Part shown: positions 1 to 9,081 of the stretch, piece after piece
How positions within the stretch are numbered: position 1 is the stretch's first letter
How the letters are laid out: each line of letters starts with the position of its first letter
NCBI GenBank assembly: GCA_036268775.1
Contig: DATATM010000012.1
Span: forward strand, 186,001-250,000
From: DASZIT01 sp036268775
Lineage (GTDB): Bacteria; Actinomycetota; Acidimicrobiia; Acidimicrobiales; RAAP-2
DNA: 64,000 nt
Direction of reading: 5' to 3'
Notes under the pieces: generated by a model
What the model was told of the DNA's origin: nothing
The model's input: only the letters and a program-made list of their open reading frames with translations
The model's database searches: none
Translations under genes and position numbers: made by a program

Positions 1-850
1 GCAACAACCGATCGGGAGCGTCCCGGTCCATCGCCGCCGTCTTGTCCACCACCGCCAGGGTGTGGGCGAGGACGTCCTTGTGCCGCTGGATCGGGTCCTG
101 CTCGAGCGCCAGACCGGGGAGCTCGGGGAGGAACTCGTCGGCCAGTCCGGTCCGGACCACGAACCAGAGGGCGGTCGACGGCACCGGGACCATCATCATC
201 TTGTCCAGCTCGTCCCGGATCCGTTCGGCTGACACGATCGACAACCGGTGGTGCCCGGACTTCACCGCCTCCACCAGCGCCGGGTCGGGCTCCAGATCGA
301 GCTTCGCGATGAACCGGGCGGCCCGGAGCATCCGCAGCGGGTCGTCGGCGAAGGACACTTCGGGGTCGAGCGGGGTGCGGAGCCGGTGGACGGCCAGATC
401 GGCCAGGCCGTCGAACGGGTCGATGAGCTCCAGATCCGGAAGCCGGAGCGCCATGGCGTTGATGGTGAAGTCGCGCCGGGACAGGTCGTCCTCGATCCGA
501 TCGCCGAAGGCCACCTCCGGCTTCCGGGAATCCGGCTGGTACGCCTCCGCCCGATGGGTGGTGACCTCGTAGCGCTGTCCGTCCTTGAGGAAGCCGATGG
601 TGCCGAACCGCTTCCCCTGGGTCCACACCGCATCGGCCCAGCCGGAGACGGCCTCTTCGATGTCGTCGGGTCGGGCGTCGGTGGTGAAGTCGAGATCCCC
701 ATCACCCGGGAGTGCGGTCGGAGTCTCCCCGGCCATGATGGCGTCGCGCACTGAGCCCCCTACCAGGTAGAGGGTGTGATTGGCGGCTCGGAACCGCTCC
801 GCCAACTCGGCGGTGGCTTCCACCAGTGGCCTCAGTCGCTCAGGGAACAC
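1..850 (-). CDS. pcnA: CCA tRNA nucleotidyltransferase / poly(A) polymerase family, 3' end outside window
   Basis: The minus-strand frame is open from a GTG at 850 to the window edge, so the C-terminus is missing. The N-terminal nucleotidyltransferase signature is visible: YLVGGSVRD followed by the metal-binding DLDFTT, then the RRDFTINAMA motif and a DDPLRMLRAARF motif. These define class II CCA-adding enzymes, which add or repair the 3' CCA of tRNAs. An HD-type segment (IQRHKDVLAHTL) begins near the edge. The neighbour order pcnA, DUF6049, murJ matches mycobacteria (Rv3907c, Rv3909, Rv3910), although the mutT4 gene found there between them is absent. The start is chosen because the homologous N-terminal helix begins directly after it. 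The gene is divergent from DUF6049. Confidence 0.9.
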   Translation of the reverse strand, partial: MFPERLRPLVEATAELAERFRAANHTLYLVGGSVRDAIMAGETPTALPGDGDLDFTTDARPDDIEEAVSGWADAVWTQGKRFGTIGFLKDGQRYEVTTHRAEAYQPDSRKPEVAFGDRIEDDLSRRDFTINAMALRLPDLELIDPFDGLADLAVHRLRTPLDPEVSFADDPLRMLRAARFIAKLDLEPDPALVEAVKSGHHRLSIVSAERIRDELDKMMMVPVPSTALWFVVRTGLADEFLPELPGLALEQDPIQRHKDVLAHTLAVVDKTAAMDRDAPDRLL

Positions 851-981
851 GCCGCCGAGGGTACTTGCCCTGGCGTAGGCTGCCGTGCGAGGTGAACCGG
901 GAACCAGGCAGTCTGTGCCCACGTGGTAACCGCCCCGGAGGCTTCGGGCCAACCGGGGGCGGGCCCGCCCCGGTCACCGGG

Positions 982-3246
982 GTGGAACGGTGTCGTGCCC
1001 GCTCCCTTCCCTTGGTCATGGCCCTGGTGTTGGCGTTGGTGATGGCCGCCACCGCCATCGAACCCTTCACCTCCGGCGCCACCGCCGGGGCGTCGACTTC
1101 CGCCCGTCCGGCGTTGGCCATCGGTGCGACGGTAGCGGCGGCGGCGGCAGGGGCGTCCTCGGCCGCCGGGTCGCCGTCCTCCTCCGGATCCCTGACCCTC
1201 AACTACCAGTCGCCCTGGGTGACTCCGGACCAACCCTTCGACGTCAAGCTCCGCACCGGGGCCGGCGCCCCCCCGACCTCGGACCTCGGACTGTCGGTGG
1301 CCGTCTACGGGTGCCTCACGTCGGTGTCGAGCTTCGACCAGGCCGCCACCGCCGCCAGCCCCACCGGCTCGCCCATTGCCCGGACCACTTCGGCGCTGCC
1401 GTGGTCGTCCCTCCACCCCGACGCCTCCGGGGTCGACGTCTCCTTCGGGGTGAGCACCGCCAGCTCGGCCAGCACCACCATCAGCACCCCCAACCCGACC
1501 ATCGCCATCCACGCCGGCGGCTCCTCCTGCCAGGAGGGCGTCTTCCCGGTCCGGCTCCAGCTGGAGAACACCAACTCCGGCGCCTCCCTCGCCTCGCTCA
1601 CCACCTTCATGGTCTACGTCGCCGCCCCGGCCACCCAGAAGCTGCGCTTTGCCATGGTGGTGCCGGTGTCCACCGCCATCGCCCCGGCACCTCAACCCTC
1701 GGCCTCCAGCCTGCTGACCAATCCCTTGACCAGCTTGACCCGACCCAGCACCGCCACCCTCACCGGCATCAATCAACTGGTGGCAGCCATGAGCACCAGC
1801 CCCAACTCCTCGGTCCCGGTCACCGTGGCCGCCAGCGCCCAGACCCTCCAGGACCTCACCACCGCCACCCCCGCCACCAGCGGCGCCCGCCCCGCCGCGG
1901 TCAACGCCTTGGCGGTGCTGTCGGACACCCCCGCCACCCATCAATTCACGCCGACTCCCTATGCCCCGGTCGACGCCTCGGCCCTGGTCGATGCCGGGCT
2001 CAGCAGCGAACTGGTCGCCCAACTCGGGCGCGGCTCCGAGTTGCTCACGACTCCGGACGGGATCGTCCATTCGACCACCCCACCCCCGCCGGGCGGTTCG
2101 GCTCCCTGGATCACCAACGACGGGCTCGACGACAACACGCTGGCCGAGCTGGCGACGATCGGGTACAACCAGATCGTCCTGCCTCCCGCCGACGTCTCCT
2201 CGTCGCCGGTCAACGGCTCGGGGGCCGAACCGTTCACCATCAATTCGGCCCACGGGTCCTCGTTTCTGGCCATCACTTCCAATGCCGACCTGGCGACCCG
2301 GATGACCGCCCATCCCGGAGATCCGGTGCTGGCCGCCTCCCAACTCCTGGGGGAACTGGCCCAGATCTATTTCGAATACCCCAACCTCTCGACTGCCCGG
2401 GCGGTGGTGGCGGTGCCACCGACCGGGGCCACCCCCAACCCGAGCATGATCTCCACCCTGTTGACCGACCTCTCCAACAATCCGTTCGTCCAAGGGGTGA
2501 CGACCGCCGACCTGTTCCAGACCCTCTCCACCCCGGCCGCCTGCCACGGCGGCTGCAAGCTGACCACGTCCGGTTCGTCCACCTCGTCAGGCTCCGGGTC
2601 CTCCACCACCAGCGGGTTGCCGGCCGGGACCATCCGCAACCAGCGGACCCGGATCGCCGGACTGGCGTCGGCCATCGAGCCCCCCTCCTCGTTCGCCCGC
2701 ACCCTCCCCGTCCAGCTCGGCGACCTGGTGCTGGCCTCCGAAGCCGAGACCCTGAAACCGTCCCAGCAGTCGTCGGTCCTCCACAACGCCAGCGCCGCCG
2801 TCAACGCCCAACTCGGTCAGTTCTCGCTGTCCGGCGACCAGTCGATCACTTTGACGTCTCGCAACGGGCAGATTCCGGTGTCCATCGCCTCGTCGGCTCC
2901 CTATCCGGCCACCGGCACCCTCACCATCACCAGCGACGAGCTCCTCTTCGCCAACGGGACCCGGCGGGTGTCGCTCCCCAACACCACCCTGACCAAGGCC
3001 ACCAACAATTTCCCCATCCCGGTGCAGGCCCGGACCTCCGGCGAGTTCAAGTTGGAGATCACCTACACCTCACCGTCAGGGGGGATGGTGATCACCAGCG
3101 GGGTGATCAACGTCCGCTCCACCGCCACCTCCATCGTCGGGGTGGTGCTCTCCCTCGGGGCGGTGGCGGTGCTGGCCGCCTGGTGGACCCGGACCACCTT
3201 CCGGCGGCGGAAGCGGCGGAGGACTGACGCCGCGGAGCCGTCGTGA
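982..3246 (+). CDS. DUF6049-like exported membrane-anchored protein
   Basis: Large protein (about 754 aa from GTG 982) with an N-terminal hydrophobic segment (PLVMALVLALVMAATA), a long Ala/Ser/Thr-rich extracytoplasmic region and one C-terminal membrane helix followed by a basic tail (RRRKRRRTDAAEPS). This topology and its place directly before murJ match Rv3909-type DUF6049 proteins, whose function is unknown. The frame is open back to an ATG at 826, but that start would overlap the divergent pcnA gene and put about 50 residues ahead of the signal segment. GTG 982 is therefore preferred and ATG 1018 is an alternative. The stop overlaps the murJ start (GTGA), which suggests translational coupling. 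A role in envelope assembly alongside MurJ is inference from context. Confidence 0.75.
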   Translation: MERCRARSLPLVMALVLALVMAATAIEPFTSGATAGASTSARPALAIGATVAAAAAGASSAAGSPSSSGSLTLNYQSPWVTPDQPFDVKLRTGAGAPPTSDLGLSVAVYGCLTSVSSFDQAATAASPTGSPIARTTSALPWSSLHPDASGVDVSFGVSTASSASTTISTPNPTIAIHAGGSSCQEGVFPVRLQLENTNSGASLASLTTFMVYVAAPATQKLRFAMVVPVSTAIAPAPQPSASSLLTNPLTSLTRPSTATLTGINQLVAAMSTSPNSSVPVTVAASAQTLQDLTTATPATSGARPAAVNALAVLSDTPATHQFTPTPYAPVDASALVDAGLSSELVAQLGRGSELLTTPDGIVHSTTPPPPGGSAPWITNDGLDDNTLAELATIGYNQIVLPPADVSSSPVNGSGAEPFTINSAHGSSFLAITSNADLATRMTAHPGDPVLAASQLLGELAQIYFEYPNLSTARAVVAVPPTGATPNPSMISTLLTDLSNNPFVQGVTTADLFQTLSTPAACHGGCKLTTSGSSTSSGSGSSTTSGLPAGTIRNQRTRIAGLASAIEPPSSFARTLPVQLGDLVLASEAETLKPSQQSSVLHNASAAVNAQLGQFSLSGDQSITLTSRNGQIPVSIASSAPYPATGTLTITSDELLFANGTRRVSLPNTTLTKATNNFPIPVQARTSGEFKLEITYTSPSGGMVITSGVINVRSTATSIVGVVLSLGAVAVLAAWWTRTTFRRRKRRRTDAAEPS

Positions 3247-5192
3247 CCGACACCGAGCTCGGCGGGATCCCCGAAGGTCCCGGGTTGCCGGCGGAGGACA
3301 GCCGGGGGCTGGCCGGGGCCACCGTCGGGATGGCCATCGGCACCACCCTCTCCCGGATCACCGGTGTCGGCCGGCTGATCGCGCTGGCCGTCGCCCTCGG
3401 TCAGTACGCCACCGCCGACGCCTACAACCTGGCCAACACCACCCCCAACATCATCACCGACATCGTCATCGGCGGGGTCCTGTCGGCCACCTTCGTGCCG
3501 GTCTTCGTGGACTGGCTGTCCACTCGTCGGAGCGAAGAGGCCTGGCGGGCCATCTCCGCGGTGACCACCGTCACCATCGTCGTCCTGGCGGTGGCGACGG
3601 TGGTGTTCTGGTTCCTCACCCCCTCGATCATCGACCTCTACACGGTGTCCAACCACACCGACGTCGCCCAACAGCGCCAGGTGGCGGTCAGCCTCCTCCA
3701 CTGGTTCGTTCCCCAACTCGCCTGCTACGGGCTGATCGGTCTGTTCGCGGCGTTGTTGAACGCCCGCCACAAGTTCGCCGCCCCCATGTTCGTGCCCATC
3801 GCCAACAACGTGATCGTCATCGTGGTGCTGCTGTGGTTCCACGCCCTGGTCCCCCACCCGACCCTGGCGTCGGTGGCCCATCAGCACGGCCCGCTGGTGC
3901 TGCTGGGGTTGGGCACCACCCTCGGGGTGGTCGTCCAGGCGGCGTTGCTGCTCCCCTCCTTGCGGCGGGCCCACCTCCACATCCATTTCCGGTGGGAGCC
4001 GGCCCACCAGGCCATGAAGACCATCGTCCGGCTGGCCGGATGGACCTTCGCCTTCGTGGTCTCCAGCCAGATCGCCCTGGTGGTGATCCTGGCCCTGGCC
4101 GACGGGGTCAGGCCGCCCGGCCAGGTGTCCGCCTACACCTACGCCTACACCTTCTTCCAGCTCCCCTACGGGGTGGTGGCGGTGTCGGTGATGAGCGCGG
4201 TGACCCCGTCGCTGTCGGCCCGCTGGGCGCTGCGGGACACCACCGGGTTCCGGCACCGGCTGGCCTTCGGCATGCGGGGGATGCTGGCCATCATCATCCC
4301 CTCCTCCATCGGGATGCTGATCCTGGCCCGGCCCCTCATCGACCTGGTGCTGGTCCACGGATCGGAGACGTCGGCCCAGGGGGCGAGCACCGCGGCGGCG
4401 CTGGCCATGTTCGCTCTGGGGCTGCCCGGGTTCTGCCTCTTCCTCTACATGGTCCGGGTCCTGCAGTCGATGCAGGACACCCGCACCGCCTTCTACCTCT
4501 ATCTGGTGGAGAACGGGGTCAACGTCATCTTCGGGGTGGCCCTGGTCGGCCCGCTGGGGGTGCGGGGCCTGGCTCTCTCCATCTCCATCGCCTACACGGT
4601 GGCGGCGGTGCTCGCCCTCCTGGTCATCCGGCACCGGATCGGGGGGTTGGGCGGGGACAACCTCACCCGCCCGCTCAAACGGGTGGTCGGGGCGTCGGCG
4701 GTGATGGCGGTGGTGACGGTGCTGGCCGTCAACGTCTCGAGTGCCACCCACGGGATCGCCCTGCTGGCTCGGGTGGTGCTGGCGGTGGTGGCCGGGGTCC
4801 TCGCCTACCTGGCCACCGCCGGCATCGCCGGAGCCCGGGCCGACCGGCGGCGCCGCGAGGAGTCGGCCTACCGGTCGACCGACCCCCTCGGCAGTGGTCG
4901 GCGGTACCCGCCCGACCCCGACGACCGGGAGGAGGACGACGGGCCGTACCCGCCCGACAACTACCCGTCCGGGGGTCGCCGGTACCCGCCGGAGCCGGTG
5001 GGAAGTGGCCGCCGGTACCCGCCCCGGTCGGGGGGCGGCGGCCAGTCGGGTCTGCCGCCATCCATGGCGTTCCGTGGCAGACTCCAAGCCGAGAGGCCGG
5101 GTTCCATGGTCCGCAACATCCGGAGGATGGAACCGGCACCGAGGGACGACGAGGAGGATTTCGATGGCCCGGGTGCGGGTGGTAACCGATAG
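3243..5192 (+). CDS. murJ: Lipid II flippase MurJ (MviN)
   Basis: Polytopic membrane protein of 649 aa in the MurJ/MviN family, which moves lipid II across the cytoplasmic membrane for peptidoglycan synthesis. Hydrophobic helices run from about residue 25 to 540, starting with the typical GTTLSRITGVGRLIALAVALG segment. The C-terminal ~110 residues are hydrophilic and low complexity, with three RRYPP repeats and a strongly acidic end. Mycobacterial MurJ instead carries a pseudokinase and an extracellular domain. The GTG start overlaps the DUF6049 stop. The last 29 nt overlap degV, whose ribosome-binding site lies inside this gene. The family assignment is firm; the role of the tail is unknown. 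Confidence 0.93.
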   Translation: MTDTELGGIPEGPGLPAEDSRGLAGATVGMAIGTTLSRITGVGRLIALAVALGQYATADAYNLANTTPNIITDIVIGGVLSATFVPVFVDWLSTRRSEEAWRAISAVTTVTIVVLAVATVVFWFLTPSIIDLYTVSNHTDVAQQRQVAVSLLHWFVPQLACYGLIGLFAALLNARHKFAAPMFVPIANNVIVIVVLLWFHALVPHPTLASVAHQHGPLVLLGLGTTLGVVVQAALLLPSLRRAHLHIHFRWEPAHQAMKTIVRLAGWTFAFVVSSQIALVVILALADGVRPPGQVSAYTYAYTFFQLPYGVVAVSVMSAVTPSLSARWALRDTTGFRHRLAFGMRGMLAIIIPSSIGMLILARPLIDLVLVHGSETSAQGASTAAALAMFALGLPGFCLFLYMVRVLQSMQDTRTAFYLYLVENGVNVIFGVALVGPLGVRGLALSISIAYTVAAVLALLVIRHRIGGLGGDNLTRPLKRVVGASAVMAVVTVLAVNVSSATHGIALLARVVLAVVAGVLAYLATAGIAGARADRRRREESAYRSTDPLGSGRRYPPDPDDREEDDGPYPPDNYPSGGRRYPPEPVGSGRRYPPRSGGGGQSGLPPSMAFRGRLQAERPGSMVRNIRRMEPAPRDDEEDFDGPGAGGNR

Positions 5193-6006
5193 CGCCTGTG
5201 ACCTGTCGGCAGCAGTGGCCGCGGAGCAGGGGATCACGATCGTGCCGCTGTCGATCAGGTTCGGCTCCGAGGAGTTCGTCGACGGGACGGCCCTCTCGGC
5301 CGACGACTTCTGGTCCCGATGCGCGGCGAGTGCGGTGCTCCCCGAGACCTCCGCCCCCTCCCCCGGCGCGTTCCAGGATGCGTTTCTGGCCGCCGCCGCC
5401 GACGGCTACGACAGCGTGGTCTGCATCAACATCTCCAGCGAGCTGTCCGGCACCCAGCAGTCGGCCCGCGCCGCCGCCGAGGCGGTGGCGGACCGCATCC
5501 CGGTGGTGACGGTCGACTCCCGATCGGCCACCATGGGGCAGGGCCTGATCGTCCTCGAGGTCGCCGAACTGGCCGCCTCCGGTGCCACCCCCGAGGCGCT
5601 GGTGGCCCGGGCCGAGTCGGTCATCCCCCGGACCTTGGTCTTCGGTGCCGTCGACACCCTCGAGCATCTGGAGAAGGGCGGGCGGATCGGGGGGGCCAAG
5701 GCCATGCTCGGCACCCTGTTGTCGATCAAGCCGGTGATCACCATCGCCAACGGGATCGTCGAGGAGGAGTCGAAGCAGCGGACCCGCTCCCGGTCGCTCA
5801 GGTATCTGGCCGGGAAGGCTGAAGCCCTCGGCCCGGTCAGCCGGATCGCCGTCTGCAACGGCGCCGCCGCCGACATCGACGAGTTCGTCAGCCTGCTGGA
5901 CGGGGTGAAATCCGAGCATCCTCTGGTGGTGGCCGACCTCGGACCGGTGGTCGGGACCCACACCGGGCCCGGCACCATCGGGCTGTGCATGATCACCGCC
6001 GGCTGA
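5164..6006 (+). CDS. DegV family fatty-acid-binding protein
   Basis: 280-aa cytoplasmic DegV protein. It begins MARVRVVTDSACDLS, the conserved DegV N-terminus, and keeps the ETSAPSPGAF motif and the INISSELSGTQQSA motif that line the fatty-acid pocket. The family binds long-chain fatty acids; in firmicutes, FakB proteins present the acid to a kinase. No FakA-like kinase is visible here. ATG 5164 follows a strong GAGGAGG Shine-Dalgarno that lies within the murJ 3' end. In the mycobacterial origin cluster this place holds sigM, so degV is a lineage-specific occupant. Confidence 0.9.
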   Translation: MARVRVVTDSACDLSAAVAAEQGITIVPLSIRFGSEEFVDGTALSADDFWSRCAASAVLPETSAPSPGAFQDAFLAAAADGYDSVVCINISSELSGTQQSARAAAEAVADRIPVVTVDSRSATMGQGLIVLEVAELAASGATPEALVARAESVIPRTLVFGAVDTLEHLEKGGRIGGAKAMLGTLLSIKPVITIANGIVEEESKQRTRSRSLRYLAGKAEALGPVSRIAVCNGAAADIDEFVSLLDGVKSEHPLVVADLGPVVGTHTGPGTIGLCMITAG

Positions 6007-6065
6007 GCCCGGCGGGCACCCCCAGAAACGGTGGGTAGCGCGGGTCACCCGGCTATCCTCAGCCC

Positions 6066-6419
6066 ATGGATCAGCACCCGCGACCGGTACCAACCTTGAC
6101 CCCTGAGCCCTCCGGGGCCGGGGATTGGCCCGCCCGCGGCGCCGACCTGGTCGAGACGCTGGTCAGCCTCCTCCGGGACAAGACGGTCCGGCCGCTGACC
6201 CTGGTGGCTCGGGCCATCGTCTTCGGCGTCATCGTGTTCGCCGCCGCCGTCACCACCGTCACCCTGCTGTCGATCGCCCTGGTCCGCCTGCTCACCGTCT
6301 ACGCCTTCAGTGGCCGGGTCTGGGCCTCCGACTTCCTGATCGGGGCGGTGTTCATCGGCATCGGGGCCATCGCCTGGAATCTCCGCTCCGACCGGGGGGC
6401 GCCGAGGTCGACCAAGTGA
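6066..6419 (+). CDS. Small membrane protein of unknown function
   Basis: 117-aa protein with a Pro-rich hydrophilic N-terminus (about 1-45) and two hydrophobic helices, near 50-78 (VARAIVFGVIVFAAAVTTVT and following) and 88-108 (LIGAVFIGIGAIAWNL). I do not recognise a family; its size and topology resemble small holin-like or phage-shock accessory membrane proteins, but that is not evidence of function. The stop overlaps the trxB start in a GTGA arrangement, so it is probably translated together with trxB. Confidence 0.65.
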   Translation: MDQHPRPVPTLTPEPSGAGDWPARGADLVETLVSLLRDKTVRPLTLVARAIVFGVIVFAAAVTTVTLLSIALVRLLTVYAFSGRVWASDFLIGAVFIGIGAIAWNLRSDRGAPRSTK

Positions 6420-7381
6420 CCGAATCACGGCAGGTTGTCATCATCGGCTCGGGACCCGCCGGTCTCACCGCCGCCATCTACTCCTCCCGGGCCCAACTGT
6501 TCCCCCTGGTGATCGAAGGTGAGCCCTCCTCCACCAGCGACCAGCCGGGTGGCCAGCTGATGCTGACCACCGAGGTGGAGAACTACCCGGGGTTCGTGGA
6601 CGGGATCATGGGGCCGGAGTTGATGCAGGCGTTCCGGGAGCAGGCCGCCCGCTTCGGCACCGAGTACGTGACCGCCAAGGTCAGCCGGGTCGACCTCTCG
6701 GCCCGCCCCTTCGGGATCTGGGTCGGCGATCCCAACGCCGACGAGCCCACCTATGCCGCCGACGCCCTGATCATCGCCACCGGGGCCCAGTCGCTGATGC
6801 TCAACTTGCCCGACGAGGAACGCCTCCTCGGCTACGGGGTGTCGACCTGTGCCACCTGTGACGGGTTCTTCTTCCGGGAGCGGGACATCGCGGTGGTGGG
6901 CGGCGGGGACTCCGCCCTGGAGGAGGCGCTGTTCCTCACCCGGTTCGCCGATTCGGTGACCGTCATCCACCGGCGGGAGTCCCTCCGGGCCTCCAAGGTG
7001 ATGCAGCAGCGGGCCCACGCCCACGACAAGATCAAGTTCCGCTGGAACAGCGTGGTCGAGGGGGTGCTCGGCGAGGAGAAGGTCAGCGGGGTCAGCCTCC
7101 GGGACGTCACCACCGGCGAGGCCTCCACCCTGGACATCGCCGGGTTGTTCGTGGCCATCGGGCACGAGCCCAACACCTCGCTGTTCAAGGGCCAGCTGGA
7201 ATTGCGGGACAACGGCTACATCCGCACCTTTGACGGCGCCCGCACCAACGTCGAGGGGGTCTTCGCCTGCGGGGACGTCCAGGACGACTTCTACCGCCAG
7301 GCCATCACCGCCGCCGGCTCCGGCTGCATGGCGGCCATCGAGGCGGAGCGCTGGCTGGAGGAGCAAGAGGACGGGGTCTGA
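6416..7381 (+). CDS. trxB: Thioredoxin reductase
   Basis: 321-aa FAD/NADPH enzyme that reduces thioredoxin. The FAD dinucleotide motif GSGPAGL is at about 11-17, the redox pair CATC is at 145-148 in the context STCATCDGFFF, the NADPH motif GGGDSA follows, and the C-terminal FAD motif reads GVFACGD. The GTG at 6416 overlaps the stop of the upstream small membrane gene and gives the normal family length; the frame is open further upstream but that part is a shadow. trxA follows 116 bp downstream. The trxB-trxA-cwlM order is conserved next to actinobacterial origins. Confidence 0.96.
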   Translation: MTESRQVVIIGSGPAGLTAAIYSSRAQLFPLVIEGEPSSTSDQPGGQLMLTTEVENYPGFVDGIMGPELMQAFREQAARFGTEYVTAKVSRVDLSARPFGIWVGDPNADEPTYAADALIIATGAQSLMLNLPDEERLLGYGVSTCATCDGFFFRERDIAVVGGGDSALEEALFLTRFADSVTVIHRRESLRASKVMQQRAHAHDKIKFRWNSVVEGVLGEEKVSGVSLRDVTTGEASTLDIAGLFVAIGHEPNTSLFKGQLELRDNGYIRTFDGARTNVEGVFACGDVQDDFYRQAITAAGSGCMAAIEAERWLEEQEDGV

Positions 7382-7497
7382 GCGGCCGAATTCCATCGGC
7401 CCTGGCCAATGGAATGAAATAGGCCCCGGGGCCGTTGATAAGACGTGCACCGGAAAATGTACGGTACAGGGTCGACACCCGACCAGGAGGAGCAACC

Positions 7498-7824
7498 ATG
7501 AGCGATGCGATCACCACCTTGAGCGACGCTAGTTTTGACGAGCATGTCAAGTCATCAGACGTCCCTGTGCTGGTTGACTTCTGGGCGGAATGGTGTGGCC
7601 CGTGCAAAATGATCGCTCCCGTGCTCGAAGAGATCGCCACCGAGCAGGCCGGGAAGCTGAACATCGCCAAGCTGAACATCGACGACAACCTGGACATCAC
7701 CCGCCGGTTCGATGTCATGAGCATCCCCACCCTCATCCTCTTCAAGGATGGCGAGCCGGCCGCCCGCATCGTGGGAGCCAAGGGCAAGGGTCAACTCCTC
7801 CAGGAGCTGGCCGAGCACCTCTAG
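7498..7824 (+). CDS. trxA: Thioredoxin
   Basis: 108-aa cytoplasmic disulfide reductase with the active site WCGPC at 32-36, the conserved DFWAEWCGPCK segment and the cis-proline motif SIPTLILF. ATG 7498 follows a strong AGGAGGAG ribosome-binding site; the open frame upstream of it is not conserved in the family. The 116-bp gap after trxB could hold its own promoter, but I see no convincing match. It supplies reducing power with TrxB. Confidence 0.97.
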   Translation: MSDAITTLSDASFDEHVKSSDVPVLVDFWAEWCGPCKMIAPVLEEIATEQAGKLNIAKLNIDDNLDITRRFDVMSIPTLILFKDGEPAARIVGAKGKGQLLQELAEHL

Positions 7825-7832
7825 AGAGGCGC

Positions 7833-7848
7833 CGCCCCGGAAGGGGCG
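7833..7848 (+). terminator. GC hairpin with GGAA loop after trxA
   Basis: Six GC pairs (CGCCCC / GGGGCG) close a GGAA tetraloop just after the trxA stop. No T-tract follows, so this may be an mRNA 3' structure or weak attenuator rather than a true terminator. Confidence 0.3.
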
Positions 7849-7879
7849 CCATGGTATCGATCCTGCCGGTTCTGACCGC

Positions 7880-8869
7880 GTGAGTCCCGGCGCCGCCATT
7901 CACCTGGCCGTCGATGACGTCGGTCCGGCGGTGGCCGACGTACAGCACCGGCTCCGGGCCGTCGGCCTCTCCATCGGGCTGGACACCGTCGGCACCTTCG
8001 GTCGGGGTACCCGTACCGCGGTGGAGGGCTTCCAGTACCGGCGGGGCCTCCGGGTGGACGGGGTCTGCGGGCCCCAGACCTGGTCAGCCCTGGTGGAAGC
8101 CGGACGCCGGCTGGGCGACCGGTTCCTCTACCGCCGGACCCCCATGCTCCGGGGCGACGACGTCGCTGAGCTGCAACAACGCCTCAGCGCCCTCGGATTC
8201 GACACCGGCCGGGTGGACGGCATCTTCGGCGACCTCACCTCCGCCGGGTTGGGCGACTTCCAGCGAAATGTCGGCCTGCCGGTCGACGGGATCGCCGGGG
8301 CCTCGACGGTGGCCGAGCTGATCCGGTGCGGGTCCCGCCACGCCGGCACCGAGTTGGTGGGGGCGGTCCGGGACCGGGAGCTGCTCCGCCAGGCGCCCCG
8401 GACGATGGCCGGTCGACGGCTGGCCATCGGGGAGGAAGGCGGCCTCGACGCCACCGTCGGCGCCCTCCGCCGGCTACTGGTGGGTCGGAGTGCGCTGGTC
8501 ACCACCCACCACCATCCCGACGGCTCCATCCAGGCTTCCGAAGCCAATGCCAGCCGGGCGGAGGTCTACGTCGGGCTCCGGCTGGACGCCGGCCAGCGCC
8601 GGTGCTCGACGGCGTACTACACCGGTTACCGCTACTCCTCGCCAGGAGGACGACGGTTGGCCGAGCTCTTCCAGAGCACCCTGCCCGCCAAACTCGGGGT
8701 GGCTGACGCCGGCAGCCACGGCATGTCTCTCCCGGTCCTGCGGGAAACCCGGATGCCGGCGGTGATCTGCGAAGTCGGGCCGGCATCGCTGGTGGTCGAG
8801 CACACCCCCACGTTGGCCCGGGCCATCGTCGACGCCCTCACCGAATGGGTCGACACCCCCTGGGATTGA
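7880..8869 (+). CDS. cwlM: CwlM-like protein: two peptidoglycan-binding domains plus degenerate amidase_3 domain
   Basis: 329 aa with no signal peptide. Two PG_binding_1 domains occupy about 10-70 and 85-145 (VADVQHRLRAVGL, then VAELQQRLSALGF). A domain with the fold order of N-acetylmuramoyl-L-alanine amidase (amidase_3) follows from about 175. The zinc ligands appear lost: the usual DPGHGG is replaced by GEEGG, the Glu ligand region is shortened, and the SIHAN motif reads VGLRLDAG. The catalytic-type Glu persists in ICEVG. At the same place in the mycobacterial gene order, CwlM is a cytoplasmic, non-hydrolytic, PknB-phosphorylated activator of MurA, so a regulatory role is likely here. GTG 7880 is chosen because homology starts there. 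Confidence 0.85.
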   Translation: MSPGAAIHLAVDDVGPAVADVQHRLRAVGLSIGLDTVGTFGRGTRTAVEGFQYRRGLRVDGVCGPQTWSALVEAGRRLGDRFLYRRTPMLRGDDVAELQQRLSALGFDTGRVDGIFGDLTSAGLGDFQRNVGLPVDGIAGASTVAELIRCGSRHAGTELVGAVRDRELLRQAPRTMAGRRLAIGEEGGLDATVGALRRLLVGRSALVTTHHHPDGSIQASEANASRAEVYVGLRLDAGQRRCSTAYYTGYRYSSPGGRRLAELFQSTLPAKLGVADAGSHGMSLPVLRETRMPAVICEVGPASLVVEHTPTLARAIVDALTEWVDTPWD

Positions 8870-8952
8870 CCCTTCGGGTGGGTGGCGGGACCTGGCGTCC
8901 CCCACTCCCCCGCCACGCGGTGTCGACCTCAACCACAGACTCGTTCTGAAGG

Positions 8953-8985
8953 TAATCCACAACTTCATACACAGGTTGTGGATGA
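8953..8985. promoter_or_regulatory. Inverted pair of DnaA-box-like sites between cwlM and parB
   Basis: TAATCCACA at 8953-8961 and TCATCCACA on the opposite strand at 8977-8985 each differ by one base from TTATCCACA. They form a 9-bp perfect inverted repeat (ATCCACAAC / GTTGTGGAT, 8955-8983) with an 11-nt spacer. It lies in the 212-bp gap between the convergent cwlM and parB genes, so it could bind DnaA, act as a bidirectional terminator, or both. Confidence 0.4.
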
Positions 8986-9081
8986 CTCTCTATTGACACT
9001 TCAGGGGACAAAACACTCTGAGTAACCGTCAACCTTGAGTTAACGGCATTATGTCAGGTGTATTACCACTCTCCGTGGTCC

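Noticed and set aside
826..981. Longer start for the DUF6049 protein at 826
   Set aside because: It would overlap the divergent pcnA start and add residues before the signal segment.
7435..7465. Possible trxA promoter (TTGATA and TACGGT)
   Set aside because: The spacer is 19 bp and the -10 match is weak.
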